Positions 49,131 to 58,213 of a stretch of 64,000 nt of DNA are shown in pieces. The notes beneath the pieces were generated by a model that saw nothing but the letters and a program-made list of their open reading frames with translations, was not told the DNA's origin and did no database searches. How positions within the stretch are numbered: position 1 is the stretch's first letter; each line of letters opens with the position of its first letter. This DNA is from Achromobacter ruhlandii. Its GTDB lineage: Bacteria > Pseudomonadota > Gammaproteobacteria > Burkholderiales > Burkholderiaceae_B. The stretch covers positions 54,141 to 118,140 of the forward strand of contig NZ_CADIJL010000017.1 of NCBI RefSeq assembly GCF_902859695.1, given 5' to 3'. The position numbers and the translations under genes are program-made.

Positions 49131-50030
49131 ATGGCTAGCGTTCTGTCTGGCGCGCCCGGTGCCACCGGCGCGCCGCCCTTGCGGAAGATCCACCACTTGC
49201 GCCCCGGCCTGAGCCTGCAACTGGCCTGCGAGACCGATAGCGACGCGTCCACCGGGCTGGCGATGGTCGATGATCATCTGCGGATCGTGCTGGTGCTCGA
49301 CGGCCGCATCGACGTCAGCTACGGACGCAGCGCCCTGCGGCTGGCTCGCGGGCAAGGAGTCGACGCGGGGGTGGTGACGTTGCGCGAGCCCGAGGAATGC
49401 AGGCGAGTGGTGCTGGGCGGCGAATCGTCGCGCCGCGTCAGCATCGGCGTGAATCGGCAGTGGCTGGAAGAATCGTTTGGCGAGACCCGGGCGCTCGCAC
49501 CACATGGGGTTCCCCATCTGGCCACGCGCAGCTGGCGCGCCTCGACACGGGCCCGGCTGCTGGCCGAGCAACTCCTGAATCCACCGTCGCTGTCGCGGCA
49601 GATCGCCGGCCTGTATCTCGAAAGCCGTGCCATCGAATTGGTTATCGAGGCGTTGTCGCTCGATGGCGGGGCAGCCGGGCAGGCGACGGATCCGGCGCCG
49701 CAGCCCGCCGTTCTGCGTCGCCGCATGGTGGACCTGACGCAGTGGTTGCGGCGCCACGCCGGCGAGCCCCTGAGCATCGAGCAGATCGCGCGCCATATGA
49801 ACACCACGCCCACCACCTTGCAGCGCCATTTCCGCCAGGCGCTGGGCATGACGGTATTCGACTTCCTGCAACAGGAACGCCTGCGCCTGGCGCGCCAGGC
49901 GCTCGAAGCGGAGGGGATCAACGTGACGCAGGCGGCGGCAATCGCCGGGTACGCCAATCCCGGCAGTTTTTCGACAGCGTTCCGGCGCCATTTCGGCCTG
50001 ACGCCGCGGCAAGTGCGGGCGCGTCTGTAG
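49131..50030 (+). CDS. AraC-type regulator of siderophore uptake
   Basis: The 299-residue protein resembles PchR/AlcR-like siderophore regulators: a variable N-terminal sensing domain and a C-terminal AraC DNA-binding domain (LSIEQIARHMNTTPTTLQRHF, then AAAIAGYANPGSFSTAFRRHFG). In this class the iron-siderophore complex is the co-activator for the receptor gene. It precedes the TonB receptor gene by 128 bases on the same strand and sits behind a Fur box. Confidence 0.88.
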   Translation: MASVLSGAPGATGAPPLRKIHHLRPGLSLQLACETDSDASTGLAMVDDHLRIVLVLDGRIDVSYGRSALRLARGQGVDAGVVTLREPEECRRVVLGGESSRRVSIGVNRQWLEESFGETRALAPHGVPHLATRSWRASTRARLLAEQLLNPPSLSRQIAGLYLESRAIELVIEALSLDGGAAGQATDPAPQPAVLRRRMVDLTQWLRRHAGEPLSIEQIARHMNTTPTTLQRHFRQALGMTVFDFLQQERLRLARQALEAEGINVTQAAAIAGYANPGSFSTAFRRHFGLTPRQVRARL

Positions 50031-50118
50031 CGGCGCCGGCGCTGGCGGCAGATCGCCGTTCGCGCGAACAAATCCGCCGTTTTCACGAACGACGCGTATC
50101 GGCACCCCATGCTCTACT

Positions 50119-50145
50119 CGAGTGAGAACAAATCTTATTTACTCG
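50119..50145. promoter_or_regulatory. Imperfect dyad before the TonB receptor gene
   Basis: CGAGT (50119-50123) and ACTCG (50141-50145) enclose an AT-rich core with further partial symmetry, 13 bases before the GTG start and next to its ribosome site AGGAGA (50147-50152). It may be a second iron- or AraC-responsive site. The symmetry is only partial. Confidence 0.4.
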
Positions 50146-50158
50146 CAGGAGAAGTCCC

Positions 50159-52378
50159 GTGCCAGCCCTCGCGCCGAAGCGCCTCCCCTTCCGCCGCGCC
50201 GCTCGTCCGGCCAGGCGCCGCGCAGTCTATCCGCTGTTGCTCGCCCTGTTGGGGCAGGCTGGCGTCGCCTTCGCGGTCGACGAACCGGTCAGCCTGGAAG
50301 CCGTAACGGTCAATGCCTACCGGCCCGCCGAGACGATTGGCGGCTCGACCAAGACCGACACGCCGCTGCGCGAAGTGCCGCAATCGGTGTCGGTGATCGA
50401 GCGGCGCGAAATGGACCTGCGCGGCGTGCGTAACCTGAATGAGGCGACCCGCTACACGGCGGGTGTATTGCCCGAGAGCCAGGGCATCGACAACCGGGTC
50501 GATGATCTCTATATCCGCGGCTTCGATGCCGGCAGCTTCGGCGCGAACGTGATGCTCGACGGATTGCGCGCGCCGTCGGACAGCAGCCTGAGCTGGAACC
50601 GCACCTCGTTCAACACCTGGAACCTGGAGCGCGTCGAGGTGTTGAAAGGCCCGTCTAGCGTGCTGTACGGGCAGTTGGCGCCGGGCGGCATGGTGAACCA
50701 GGTCAGCAAGCTGCCGACGCTGGGAGAGGAGCAGGTGGTGCAGTTGCAGGTCGACGGTCACGGACGCAGGCAGACCGCGTTCGACCTGGGCGGCGCCAAC
50801 GGCGACGAGAACGTGCTGTGGCGGCTGGTGGGCCTGTATGGCGACGGCGCGACACAGATCAGGCACACCGACCACGAGCAGTGGTTCATTGCGCCCAGCG
50901 CCACGATGTATTTCAACGATCACGCCACGAGGTTGACGCTGCACGGCCTGTACCAGAAGGATCGGGGCGGCAGCACCTTCCAGTTCCTGCCCTACCAGGG
51001 AACGGTGGTGCCGGCCGCCGAGGGCTACATCAAGAACACCACGTTCCTGGGCGAGCCCGACTGGAACACCTACAACCGCGATATCTGGACCGCCGGCTGG
51101 CAGCTCGAACATCAGTTCAACAACGCATGGAAGTTCAGCCAGAACGCGCGCTACACGCACGTGGATTCGCTCTACCGCGCGACGGTGGGCAACGGGGTGC
51201 GCGGCGCCGCGCTCACCAACCTGAATACGCTCATCGGCGGCCGCATCCTCAATCGTCGCGCGGTGCAGGGCGAAGGCGATTCCGACGCGCAGACCATCGA
51301 CACGCGCATCGAGGGCAAGTTCGGAACCGGGCCGCTTACCCACACGATGATCGCCGGCTTCGATTGGCAGAAGACCGACTGGACCTTCCTGCGCCAGGCC
51401 GCGACCGTTTCGCCGGCCGTCATCGCCATCAATGTATACGACCCGGTCTACAGCCACTACGATTTCGAGCCGACGCTGGCCAAGCAGATGTCCACTCGCG
51501 AGACCGACTCGCAGTACGGCGTGTACCTGCAGGACCAGATTGCGCTGGACCGCTGGCGCTTCACCCTGGGCGGGCGACAGGACTGGACGCGCATGGATTC
51601 CCTGAACCGTCTGACCGGTGTGCGTCAGGTGACCCGCGACGAGGCATTTACAGGCCGCGCCGGCGTCACCTACCTGTTCGACAATGGCCTGGCGCCCTAC
51701 TTCAGCTATTCGGAGTCGTTCCAGCCCACGGGCGGCACGACGCGCGCAGGCAATGCCTTCAAACCGACCACCGGCACGCAATGGGAGGCGGGCCTGAAGT
51801 ACGAACCGCGCTATATCGACGGCATGATCACGTTGTCGGCCTACGAGCTGTCGCAACAGAACGTGCTGACGGCCGATCCGCTCAACGAGGCCGATGAGGC
51901 CTACCAGGTGCAGACCGGCAAGGTGCGCGTACGCGGCGTTGAGCTGGAGGGCCGCATCACGCCGCTGCGGGGGCTGAGCGTCATCGGCGCCGTGACGCGC
52001 ATGGATTCGAAGGTGGTGCGCAACAACGACGGCTATGCCGGCAATCGCATGATCCGGGTGCCCGACTGGATAGGCTCGATGTGGGTGGACTACACCTTCC
52101 ATAGCGGTCCGCTGGCCGGCCTGGGCATGGGGGCGGGCGTACGCTATGTCGGCGCGACCTATGGCGACCTGGCCAACAACCTGCACATTCCGGCCTACAC
52201 GCTGTTCGATGCCGCCCTGCGCTATGACGCGGGCAAGATCGGCGGCATGAACCTGCAGTTGGCGCTCAATGGCAGCAACCTGGCCGACAAGCGCTACGTG
52301 GCGACGTGCTCGGCGGCCACCTCTTGCTACTACGGCACCGGACGTACGGTCATGGCGACCGCGCGACTGTCGTGGTGA
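50159..52378 (+). CDS. TonB-dependent siderophore receptor (FhuA-like)
   Basis: The 739-residue protein starts with GTG behind AGGAGA and has a signal peptide ending about residue 39 (GVAFA). The TonB box LEAVTVNAY, plug domain (EVPQSVSVIERREM; YIRGFDAG; VEVLKGPSSVLYGQLAPGG) and C-terminal barrel ending YYGTGRTVMATARLSW follow. The plug and last strands resemble ferric-hydroxamate receptors of the FhuA/FoxA type. It would import a ferric siderophore across the outer membrane with TonB energy. The C-terminal CSAATSC pair is typical of this group. Confidence 0.93.
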   Translation: MPALAPKRLPFRRAARPARRRAVYPLLLALLGQAGVAFAVDEPVSLEAVTVNAYRPAETIGGSTKTDTPLREVPQSVSVIERREMDLRGVRNLNEATRYTAGVLPESQGIDNRVDDLYIRGFDAGSFGANVMLDGLRAPSDSSLSWNRTSFNTWNLERVEVLKGPSSVLYGQLAPGGMVNQVSKLPTLGEEQVVQLQVDGHGRRQTAFDLGGANGDENVLWRLVGLYGDGATQIRHTDHEQWFIAPSATMYFNDHATRLTLHGLYQKDRGGSTFQFLPYQGTVVPAAEGYIKNTTFLGEPDWNTYNRDIWTAGWQLEHQFNNAWKFSQNARYTHVDSLYRATVGNGVRGAALTNLNTLIGGRILNRRAVQGEGDSDAQTIDTRIEGKFGTGPLTHTMIAGFDWQKTDWTFLRQAATVSPAVIAINVYDPVYSHYDFEPTLAKQMSTRETDSQYGVYLQDQIALDRWRFTLGGRQDWTRMDSLNRLTGVRQVTRDEAFTGRAGVTYLFDNGLAPYFSYSESFQPTGGTTRAGNAFKPTTGTQWEAGLKYEPRYIDGMITLSAYELSQQNVLTADPLNEADEAYQVQTGKVRVRGVELEGRITPLRGLSVIGAVTRMDSKVVRNNDGYAGNRMIRVPDWIGSMWVDYTFHSGPLAGLGMGAGVRYVGATYGDLANNLHIPAYTLFDAALRYDAGKIGGMNLQLALNGSNLADKRYVATCSAATSCYYGTGRTVMATARLSW

Positions 52379-53316
52379 CGGCGTGCCGCGGGCTGGCCGC
52401 GTGGCTGATGGCGCTTGCGCTGGGCCTGGGGGCGGCGGCGCATGCGGAGACGGCGCCGGATTGGCCACGACGCTTCGATAATGCCGATGGTACGCAGACC
52501 ACGCTGGTTGCCGCCGCGCGGCGCGTGCTGTCGACGTCGGTGACGGTGACCGGGACACTGCTGGCCATTGAGGCTCCCCTCGTGGCCAGCGCCGGCGGCG
52601 CCAATGGCCGCTTCTTCGATCAATGGGCGGCGGTCGCGCGCGAACGCGGCCTCAAGGCGCTGTGGCCGGCCGGGCAGGTCGACCTGGAAGCGGCGTACGC
52701 GGCCCGGCCCGATCTGATCATCGTCTCGGCCACCGGCGCGGACTCGGCGCGCGAGCAGCTCGATGCGCTGCGCGCCATTGCACCGGTAATCGTGGTGGAT
52801 TACAGCCACCAGACCTGGCAGGAACTCGCCATGCAACTGGGCCGGGCGCTCGGCATCGAGGCCGCCGCGGCGCGCACCATTGCGGGCTTTGACGCGCGGG
52901 TCGCCGCGGCCCGCGCCCGCTTGCGCATTCCCGAGGGCGCCGTCAATATCGTCAGCTACAACGGCCCGGGCACCAATAATCCCATCGCCACGCCCGCCAG
53001 TCCGCATGCGCGCCTGCTGGCCTCGCTGGGCTTCCGCATCGAGGTGCCCGATCCGGCCTGGCACGTGGCGCTGGGCGCGCCGGGCGATTTCGTCTGGGCG
53101 CCCTATGAGGCGCTGACACGCCTGACCGCGCGCACCACTTTCGTGCTGCGCGCCGACGCCGCGGGCGCCGGCGCCCTGTTGCGCGATCCGGTGCTGGCCA
53201 ACCTGCCGTCGGTGCGGGCGGGGCAGGTCTACGGCCTTGGCCGCGACGCCTTTCGCATCGATGCGTACAGTGCTGGCCAGATCATCGACACGCTGCTCGA
53301 ACACTTCGGCACATGA
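52375..53316 (+). CDS. Periplasmic iron-siderophore binding protein
   Basis: The 313-residue protein starts with GTG overlapping the receptor stop (GTGA) and has a signal peptide ending AAAHA. It matches the FepB/FhuD-type solute-binding family, with ARRVLSTSVTVTGTLLA, DLEAAYAARPDLIIVS and VIVVDYSH. It would hand the siderophore to the permease pair encoded next. All following transport genes overlap or abut. Confidence 0.9.
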   Translation: MTACRGLAAWLMALALGLGAAAHAETAPDWPRRFDNADGTQTTLVAAARRVLSTSVTVTGTLLAIEAPLVASAGGANGRFFDQWAAVARERGLKALWPAGQVDLEAAYAARPDLIIVSATGADSAREQLDALRAIAPVIVVDYSHQTWQELAMQLGRALGIEAAAARTIAGFDARVAAARARLRIPEGAVNIVSYNGPGTNNPIATPASPHARLLASLGFRIEVPDPAWHVALGAPGDFVWAPYEALTRLTARTTFVLRADAAGAGALLRDPVLANLPSVRAGQVYGLGRDAFRIDAYSAGQIIDTLLEHFGT

Positions 53317-54332
53317 CCTCCCCGCACCCGCCAGCCGCGCGCCACCGCCTCGCATGGGCCTTGCTGCCGGCCTGCATCATCGCGATTGTCCTGCTGGCGT
53401 TGGCGAGCCTGATGGCAGGCGCGCGGCCGTTGTCGCTGGCGACGGTGGAGCACGCGCTCACCGCCTTCGATGCGCGTGACAACGAGCATCTGCTGCTGCG
53501 CCATCTGCGCTTACCGCGTACAGTGCTGGCGCTGGTCGCAGGCGGGGCGCTCGGCGTAGCGGGGGCGCTCATGCAGACCTTGACGCGCAATCCGTTGGCC
53601 GATCCCGGTCTGCTGGGTGTCAATGCGGGCGCGGCGGCGGCGATCGCCGCCGCCATGGCGCAGGGGGCCGCGCACGGGCCGGCGGGGCAGGTGATGGCGG
53701 GCTTTGCCGGCGCGGCGGCGGCCGGCGCGCTGGTCTACGCGGTGGGCGGGCTGCATCGCCGGCACGATCCCGTGCGGCTGGTGCTGGCGGGCGCAGCGAT
53801 GTCGGCGATCCTGTTGGCCGTCACGCAGATCATCACCCTTAACAGCGAGGATCGGGTTTTCGATCAGTTCCGCCATTGGGTGGTCGGTTCATTGCAGGGG
53901 CGTTCCGGGCAGGTGCTGGTGGCCGTGCTGCCGGCCGTGGCGCTAGGCGCCGTTGGCGCATTGGCGTTGGCGCGCGCGCTGGATGTGCTGGCGCTGGGAC
54001 AGGACCTTGGCAAGTCTCTGGGCGCGTGGCCGCGCCTGGTCTGGATCGGGACAGCCGTCGTCATTGTGTTGCTGGCCGGCGCGGCCACGTCCGCCGCCGG
54101 TCCGCTCGCCTTCGTCGGGCTGGCCGCGCCCCACGTGGCGCGCCATGTCTGCGGCCCCGGACATCGGCGCGTGATCCCCTACGCCGGGCTGGTGGGAGCC
54201 TGCCTGCTGCTGGCCGCAGATACCCTGGGCCGGGTGGTCGCGGCGCCTGACGAGATCGGCGCCGGGATCATGGCGGCGGTGCTGGGCGGACCGCTGTTCG
54301 TGGCGTTGGCGCGCCGTGCCGGGATGGGCTGA
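53313..54332 (+). CDS. Iron-siderophore ABC permease (FecCD family), first
   Basis: The 339-residue membrane protein has the FecCD signature LGVAGALMQTLTRNPLADPGLLG near residue 80 and about nine to ten helices. It overlaps the binding protein gene by four bases (ATGA) and is followed one base later by the second permease. The two form the transmembrane part of the inner-membrane importer. Confidence 0.93.
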   Translation: MTSPHPPAARHRLAWALLPACIIAIVLLALASLMAGARPLSLATVEHALTAFDARDNEHLLLRHLRLPRTVLALVAGGALGVAGALMQTLTRNPLADPGLLGVNAGAAAAIAAAMAQGAAHGPAGQVMAGFAGAAAAGALVYAVGGLHRRHDPVRLVLAGAAMSAILLAVTQIITLNSEDRVFDQFRHWVVGSLQGRSGQVLVAVLPAVALGAVGALALARALDVLALGQDLGKSLGAWPRLVWIGTAVVIVLLAGAATSAAGPLAFVGLAAPHVARHVCGPGHRRVIPYAGLVGACLLLAADTLGRVVAAPDEIGAGIMAAVLGGPLFVALARRAGMG

Positions 54333-54333
54333 C

Positions 54334-55371
54334 ATGCGCGACACGGTCCATTCGACTGCCCGGTGGGGGCCGCGCGTGGCCGGCGCTGCGCCGCGCGCCG
54401 CGCTGGCCGGTCTGGCGTTGCTGATGTCGGCCGGGATCCTGGCGCTGGTCGCGCTGGGGACGGGCAGTGGCGGGCTGTCGCTGGGCCGCATGCTCGACAT
54501 GCTGGCCGGCGGTTCGCCCGCCACGGCCGGCGAGCAACTGATCCTGGGCTTTCGCCTGCCACGCGTGCTGACCGGCCTGTTCGTGGGGGCCGCACTCGGT
54601 GTATCGGGGGCGGTGTTCCAGTCGCTGTCGCGCAATCCGCTGGGTTCCCCCGATCTCATTGGCTTCACCACGGGCGCGGCTTCCGGCGCCTTGCTGCACA
54701 TCATCCTGTATGGCCCGTCCGTGATAGGCGCGGCCGGGGGCGCGGCCCTTGGCGGCCTGCTGACCGCAGCCATGGTCTGGATGCTGGCCTATCGTCGCGG
54801 CGGGATGAGCGCGCGGCGGCTGGTGCTGGTCGGTATCGGCGTGGGCACGATGCTGCATGCCGTGAACGGCCTGTTGCTGGTCAAGGGCGACCTGGATCAT
54901 GCGCTGCTGGCGAATCTCTGGTTGTCCGGCTCCCTCAATGCGCGCACCTGGACGCATGCCTGGCTGGCGGGGGGCGCCCTCGCGTTGTGCCTGCCCCTCG
55001 TGTGCGCGTCGGCGCGCGGTCTGGCTTTGCTGGAAATGGGCGATGATCTGGCCAACCAGCTGGGCGTGCCGGTGGCGCGGGTGCGCGTGACGATGTTCTT
55101 CTGCGCGGTGATGCTGGCGTCGCTGGCCACGGGCGCGGCCGGGCCGATCGCCTTCATCGCGTTGGCCGCGCCGCAACTGGCCCGGCGCCTGCTGGGCGGC
55201 GCGGGCCCCTCGATCATCGGCTCGGCCGCCATGGGCGCCTGCCTGGTGATCGGCGCTGACGTGCTCGGCCAGTGGCATCCGTGGCAATTGACCCTGCCCA
55301 TCGGCAAGCTGACCGGCTTGCTGGGGGGGCTTTATCTGATCTGGCTGCTGCTGCGCCGCGGCCCCCGCTGA
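54334..55371 (+). CDS. Iron-siderophore ABC permease (FecCD family), second
   Basis: The 345-residue membrane protein has the matching FecCD motif LGVSGAVFQSLSRNPLGSPDL near residue 88 and the cytoplasmic coupling region GPIAFIALAAPQLARRL near residue 270. It starts one base after the first permease. An upstream in-frame start at 54316 would overlap that gene but gives no better N-terminus. Confidence 0.93.
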   Translation: MRDTVHSTARWGPRVAGAAPRAALAGLALLMSAGILALVALGTGSGGLSLGRMLDMLAGGSPATAGEQLILGFRLPRVLTGLFVGAALGVSGAVFQSLSRNPLGSPDLIGFTTGAASGALLHIILYGPSVIGAAGGAALGGLLTAAMVWMLAYRRGGMSARRLVLVGIGVGTMLHAVNGLLLVKGDLDHALLANLWLSGSLNARTWTHAWLAGGALALCLPLVCASARGLALLEMGDDLANQLGVPVARVRVTMFFCAVMLASLATGAAGPIAFIALAAPQLARRLLGGAGPSIIGSAAMGACLVIGADVLGQWHPWQLTLPIGKLTGLLGGLYLIWLLLRRGPR

Positions 55372-55396
55372 CACTATCCGATTGCGACGAGCCTGC

Positions 55397-56218
55397 ATGC
55401 GCGACTGCCCTCCCTCCCCGCCCGCCGATGTCGTGCTGCGCGCGCGCAGACTCACGCTGGCACATGAGCTGTCGCCCGTGTGCCAGGACCTGGACCTGGA
55501 TATTCCCGCCGGACGCATCACCGTCATCCTGGGGCCCAACGGCTGTGGCAAGTCGACGCTGCTGCGCGGATTGGCCCGCCTGCTGGCGCCCCAGGCGGGT
55601 CGGGTGGAACTTGAGGGCAAGGCGCTGCAGCGGTATGGCGCGCGCGAGCTGGCGGTCCGGTTGAGCCTTCTGCCCCAGGCGCCGCAAGCGCCGGACGGCA
55701 TCCGGGTGCGGGAGCTGGTCGCGCGCGGCCGTTATCCGCACCAGACCTTCTGGCGGCCCTGGTGCGCGGCCGACGACGACGCGGTGCTACAGGCCCTGGC
55801 GCAGACCGGCCTGGCCGCGCTGGCCGACCGGCCGGTGCACACCCTGTCGGGCGGGCAGCGCCAGCGCGCCTGGCTGGCGTTCGCGTTGGCGCAGAACGCG
55901 CCGGTGATGCTGCTCGACGAACCCACTACCTATCTCGATATCGCCCACCAGCTCGACGTGCTGGACCTGTGCCGCCGGTTGAACCGGCAGCAGGGCAAGA
56001 CGCTGGTGATGGTGCTGCATGACCTGAACCAGGCGGCGCGCTATGCCGATCACATCATCGCGCTGCGCGACGGCAAGGTCGAGGCCTGCGGGCCGCCTGT
56101 CGATGTCCTCACGCCGCAGCGGGTGCAGCGCCTGTTTGGCATCCGCTGCGTGGTGACGGCCGATCCCGTTTCCGGCACGCCGCTGGTCGTGCCCATTGCC
56201 AGCGCAGCCCGCGATTGA
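55397..56218 (+). CDS. Iron-siderophore ABC transporter ATPase
   Basis: The 273-residue protein has Walker A GPNGCGKST near residue 47, signature LSGGQRQR near 151, Walker B VMLLDEPTTYLD near 171 and the switch His in VMVLHDLNQAA, as in FecE/FhuC. It powers the importer encoded upstream. A TTG 15 bases earlier is an alternative start. Confidence 0.94.
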   Translation: MRDCPPSPPADVVLRARRLTLAHELSPVCQDLDLDIPAGRITVILGPNGCGKSTLLRGLARLLAPQAGRVELEGKALQRYGARELAVRLSLLPQAPQAPDGIRVRELVARGRYPHQTFWRPWCAADDDAVLQALAQTGLAALADRPVHTLSGGQRQRAWLAFALAQNAPVMLLDEPTTYLDIAHQLDVLDLCRRLNRQQGKTLVMVLHDLNQAARYADHIIALRDGKVEACGPPVDVLTPQRVQRLFGIRCVVTADPVSGTPLVVPIASAARD

Positions 56219-56244
56219 ACGCGTATTTCAAGGAGTCCCGCGTC

Positions 56245-57549
56245 ATGCATTCATCCCCCTTGTGCATCGGATTGTCCCTGGCCGCCACGTGGCTGTCCGC
56301 CTCGGCATGGCGGCGGTCCGACAGCCGGGTCGAGCAGTTGTGCGACCTGGATTTCTACCGTCTTATCGCGCAGCGCGCGGAGGCAGCCTGCCTGGACTTC
56401 GTGTTCCGCCCCGATGCGTTGTTCCTGGACCTGCCGGCCCTGGCGCAAGGCCCTGGTTTCAGCAGCCTCGATCCGGCGCTGTTGTTGGCTGCGTTGGCGC
56501 GGGATACGCGGCACATCGGCCTGGTGACGACCGCCGCCACCTCGTTCAATCCTCCCTACGTGGTGGCGCGGCAATTGCAATCGCTCGATTGGATCAGCGA
56601 CGGCCGCGCGGGCTGGAACATCGTCACGGCGCTCGACGGCAGCCAGAACTTTGGCGATGCGCCGCTGCCGCCGTCGGCGCAGCGCTATCGCAAGGCGTTG
56701 GAGTTCACCGAGGTGGTGCAGGCGCTGTGGCGCAGCTATCCGCAGGACGCGGTGCTGGCGGACCGGACATCCGGGCGGTACGCCGATCTGGCCCGCATCG
56801 GCCCGATCGCGCATCGCGGCGAGTATTTCAGTGTGCAGGGGCCGTTGAATGTGCCCGCCCGCGCCGGCGGCCGCATTCCCCTGTTCCAGGCGGGCGCCTC
56901 GGACTGGGGGCGGGATTTCGCCGCCCGGGTGGCCGACGCGGTGTTCGCCGCAACGCCCGACGTGGCGTGCGGCCAGGCCTTGCGGAAGGACCTGCGGCGG
57001 CGCGTGGCCGCCTATGGCCGCGCGCGGGACGCTATACGGGTGCTGCCCGGGCTGAGCTTGTACCTGGCGCCCACCCGGGCGCAGGCCCGGGCGCTCCATG
57101 AGGCGACCCACGCGGGCCAGGATGCGTCGCGCAAGCGCCATTACATCGGGCAGGCACTCGGCCTGGACGTCGAGCACCTTGATCCGGCGGCGCCCATTAC
57201 GGCGCGCATGCTGGGGCAGCCGCGGACGGGGTTGCGCAGCCCGACACACGCCCAGTTGCTGCGCCGCCTGATCGAACGCGAGCAACCCTGTCTGCGCGAA
57301 TTGCTGGCGCGGCCCGAGGCCAGCGCGTCAGCGCATTGGACGGTGGTCGGTACCGTCGACGATGCGGTCGATGCGATCCGCCAGCGCGCCGAAGCGGAAG
57401 CGGCAGACGGCTTCATCGCGTTACCGGGCGGCGCGATGCAGTCGCTGGACCTGTTCCTGGAGGCGGTGATGCCGCGGCTGGCGGCGCTGGGGTTGGCGCG
57501 GCGCGCATACGCCAGCACGACGTTCGCGGGCAACCTGGGGTTGGCGTGA
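56245..57549 (+). CDS. Flavin-dependent monooxygenase, NtaA/SnaA/DszA family
   Basis: The 434-residue bacterial-luciferase-like protein has the family regions FRPDALFLD, TRHIGLVTTAATSFNPPY, SDGRAGWNIVTALD and a QAGASDWGRDFAA segment for FMN binding. Relatives oxidise chelators such as nitrilotriacetate or EDTA, or sulfur compounds, with FMNH2 and oxygen. AAGGAG (56230-56235) fixes the start. It follows the siderophore ATPase by 26 bases, so it probably acts on the imported chelator to free iron or use its carbon. No flavin reductase is adjacent. Confidence 0.87.
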   Translation: MHSSPLCIGLSLAATWLSASAWRRSDSRVEQLCDLDFYRLIAQRAEAACLDFVFRPDALFLDLPALAQGPGFSSLDPALLLAALARDTRHIGLVTTAATSFNPPYVVARQLQSLDWISDGRAGWNIVTALDGSQNFGDAPLPPSAQRYRKALEFTEVVQALWRSYPQDAVLADRTSGRYADLARIGPIAHRGEYFSVQGPLNVPARAGGRIPLFQAGASDWGRDFAARVADAVFAATPDVACGQALRKDLRRRVAAYGRARDAIRVLPGLSLYLAPTRAQARALHEATHAGQDASRKRHYIGQALGLDVEHLDPAAPITARMLGQPRTGLRSPTHAQLLRRLIEREQPCLRELLARPEASASAHWTVVGTVDDAVDAIRQRAEAEAADGFIALPGGAMQSLDLFLEAVMPRLAALGLARRAYASTTFAGNLGLA

Positions 57550-57552
57550 CGA

Positions 57553-57580
57553 CTGGCGGCGCGTGCGTTCGCGCCGCCGG
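57553..57580. terminator. Hairpin terminator between convergent genes
   Basis: GGCGGCGCG and CGCGCCGCC form a 9-base stem (extended by two pairs) with a 6-base loop in the 31-base gap between the monooxygenase and the WG-repeat gene. It may serve both strands; there is no T-run. Confidence 0.5.
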
Positions 57581-58075
57581 CTAGTCGATGACCTTGCCCT
57601 GCCGATCGATCGACTGCCAGTTTCCGCCCGACCACCAGCGATGCTCGCCATCGCTTTCTTCCTTGCAGCCGAAGCCCACGCTGGCCCTGCCGTCCTTGAA
57701 CGGAAAGGCGCAGTCGTAGACGGGGGCGACGACGATGGCGCCGGTTTCTTCGTCGGCATAGCCGATCTTGCCGTTCAGGCGGATGCGGTAGCGCCCGTCC
57801 TGCGGATAGTCAGGTCCGTTGTCGAACAGGTAGACCTGGTAGGGCTCGCGCAATTGCACGTCGGCGACACGGAATCCGCCGGCTTGTTTATCGAGATAGA
57901 TGCAGTAGCGGAATGGATTGCTGGCAAGGAAGCACTCGTCTATCCATTCGGGTTCCAGCGACCGCTGCTTCAGGGTGGCACGGGCCTGTGCGGCGGTGTC
58001 ATCGACGTCTGCTTGGGCCATGGCCGGAAACGGCAGGGCCAGCAGGATGAGCAGGAGCGGGCGGATGAGGGACAT
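57581..58075 (-). CDS. Secreted WG-repeat-like protein
   Basis: The 164-residue protein has a signal peptide (MSLIRPLLLILLALPFPAMA) and a mature part with segments typical of WG/KWG repeats (GKIGYADEETGAIVVAPVYDCAFPFKDGRASVG). Four cysteines could form disulfides. I do not recognise a specific function. The downstream half resembles periplasmic WG proteins of other betaproteobacteria. Confidence 0.72.
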   Translation of the reverse strand: MSLIRPLLLILLALPFPAMAQADVDDTAAQARATLKQRSLEPEWIDECFLASNPFRYCIYLDKQAGGFRVADVQLREPYQVYLFDNGPDYPQDGRYRIRLNGKIGYADEETGAIVVAPVYDCAFPFKDGRASVGFGCKEESDGEHRWWSGGNWQSIDRQGKVID

Positions 58076-58213
58076 CGCGGTGGGCGGCGGCGGCCGCCAT
58101 GGCAAGAGGGACGGAGCGTCATCATAGGCCGTTTGCCGCGGGGTGCGCGCCGCCGGGGCGCAATGTCAGGGGGCGACCGCGGGCGCCGCGAGTGGCGGTA
58201 TTCCGCCGGCCGC

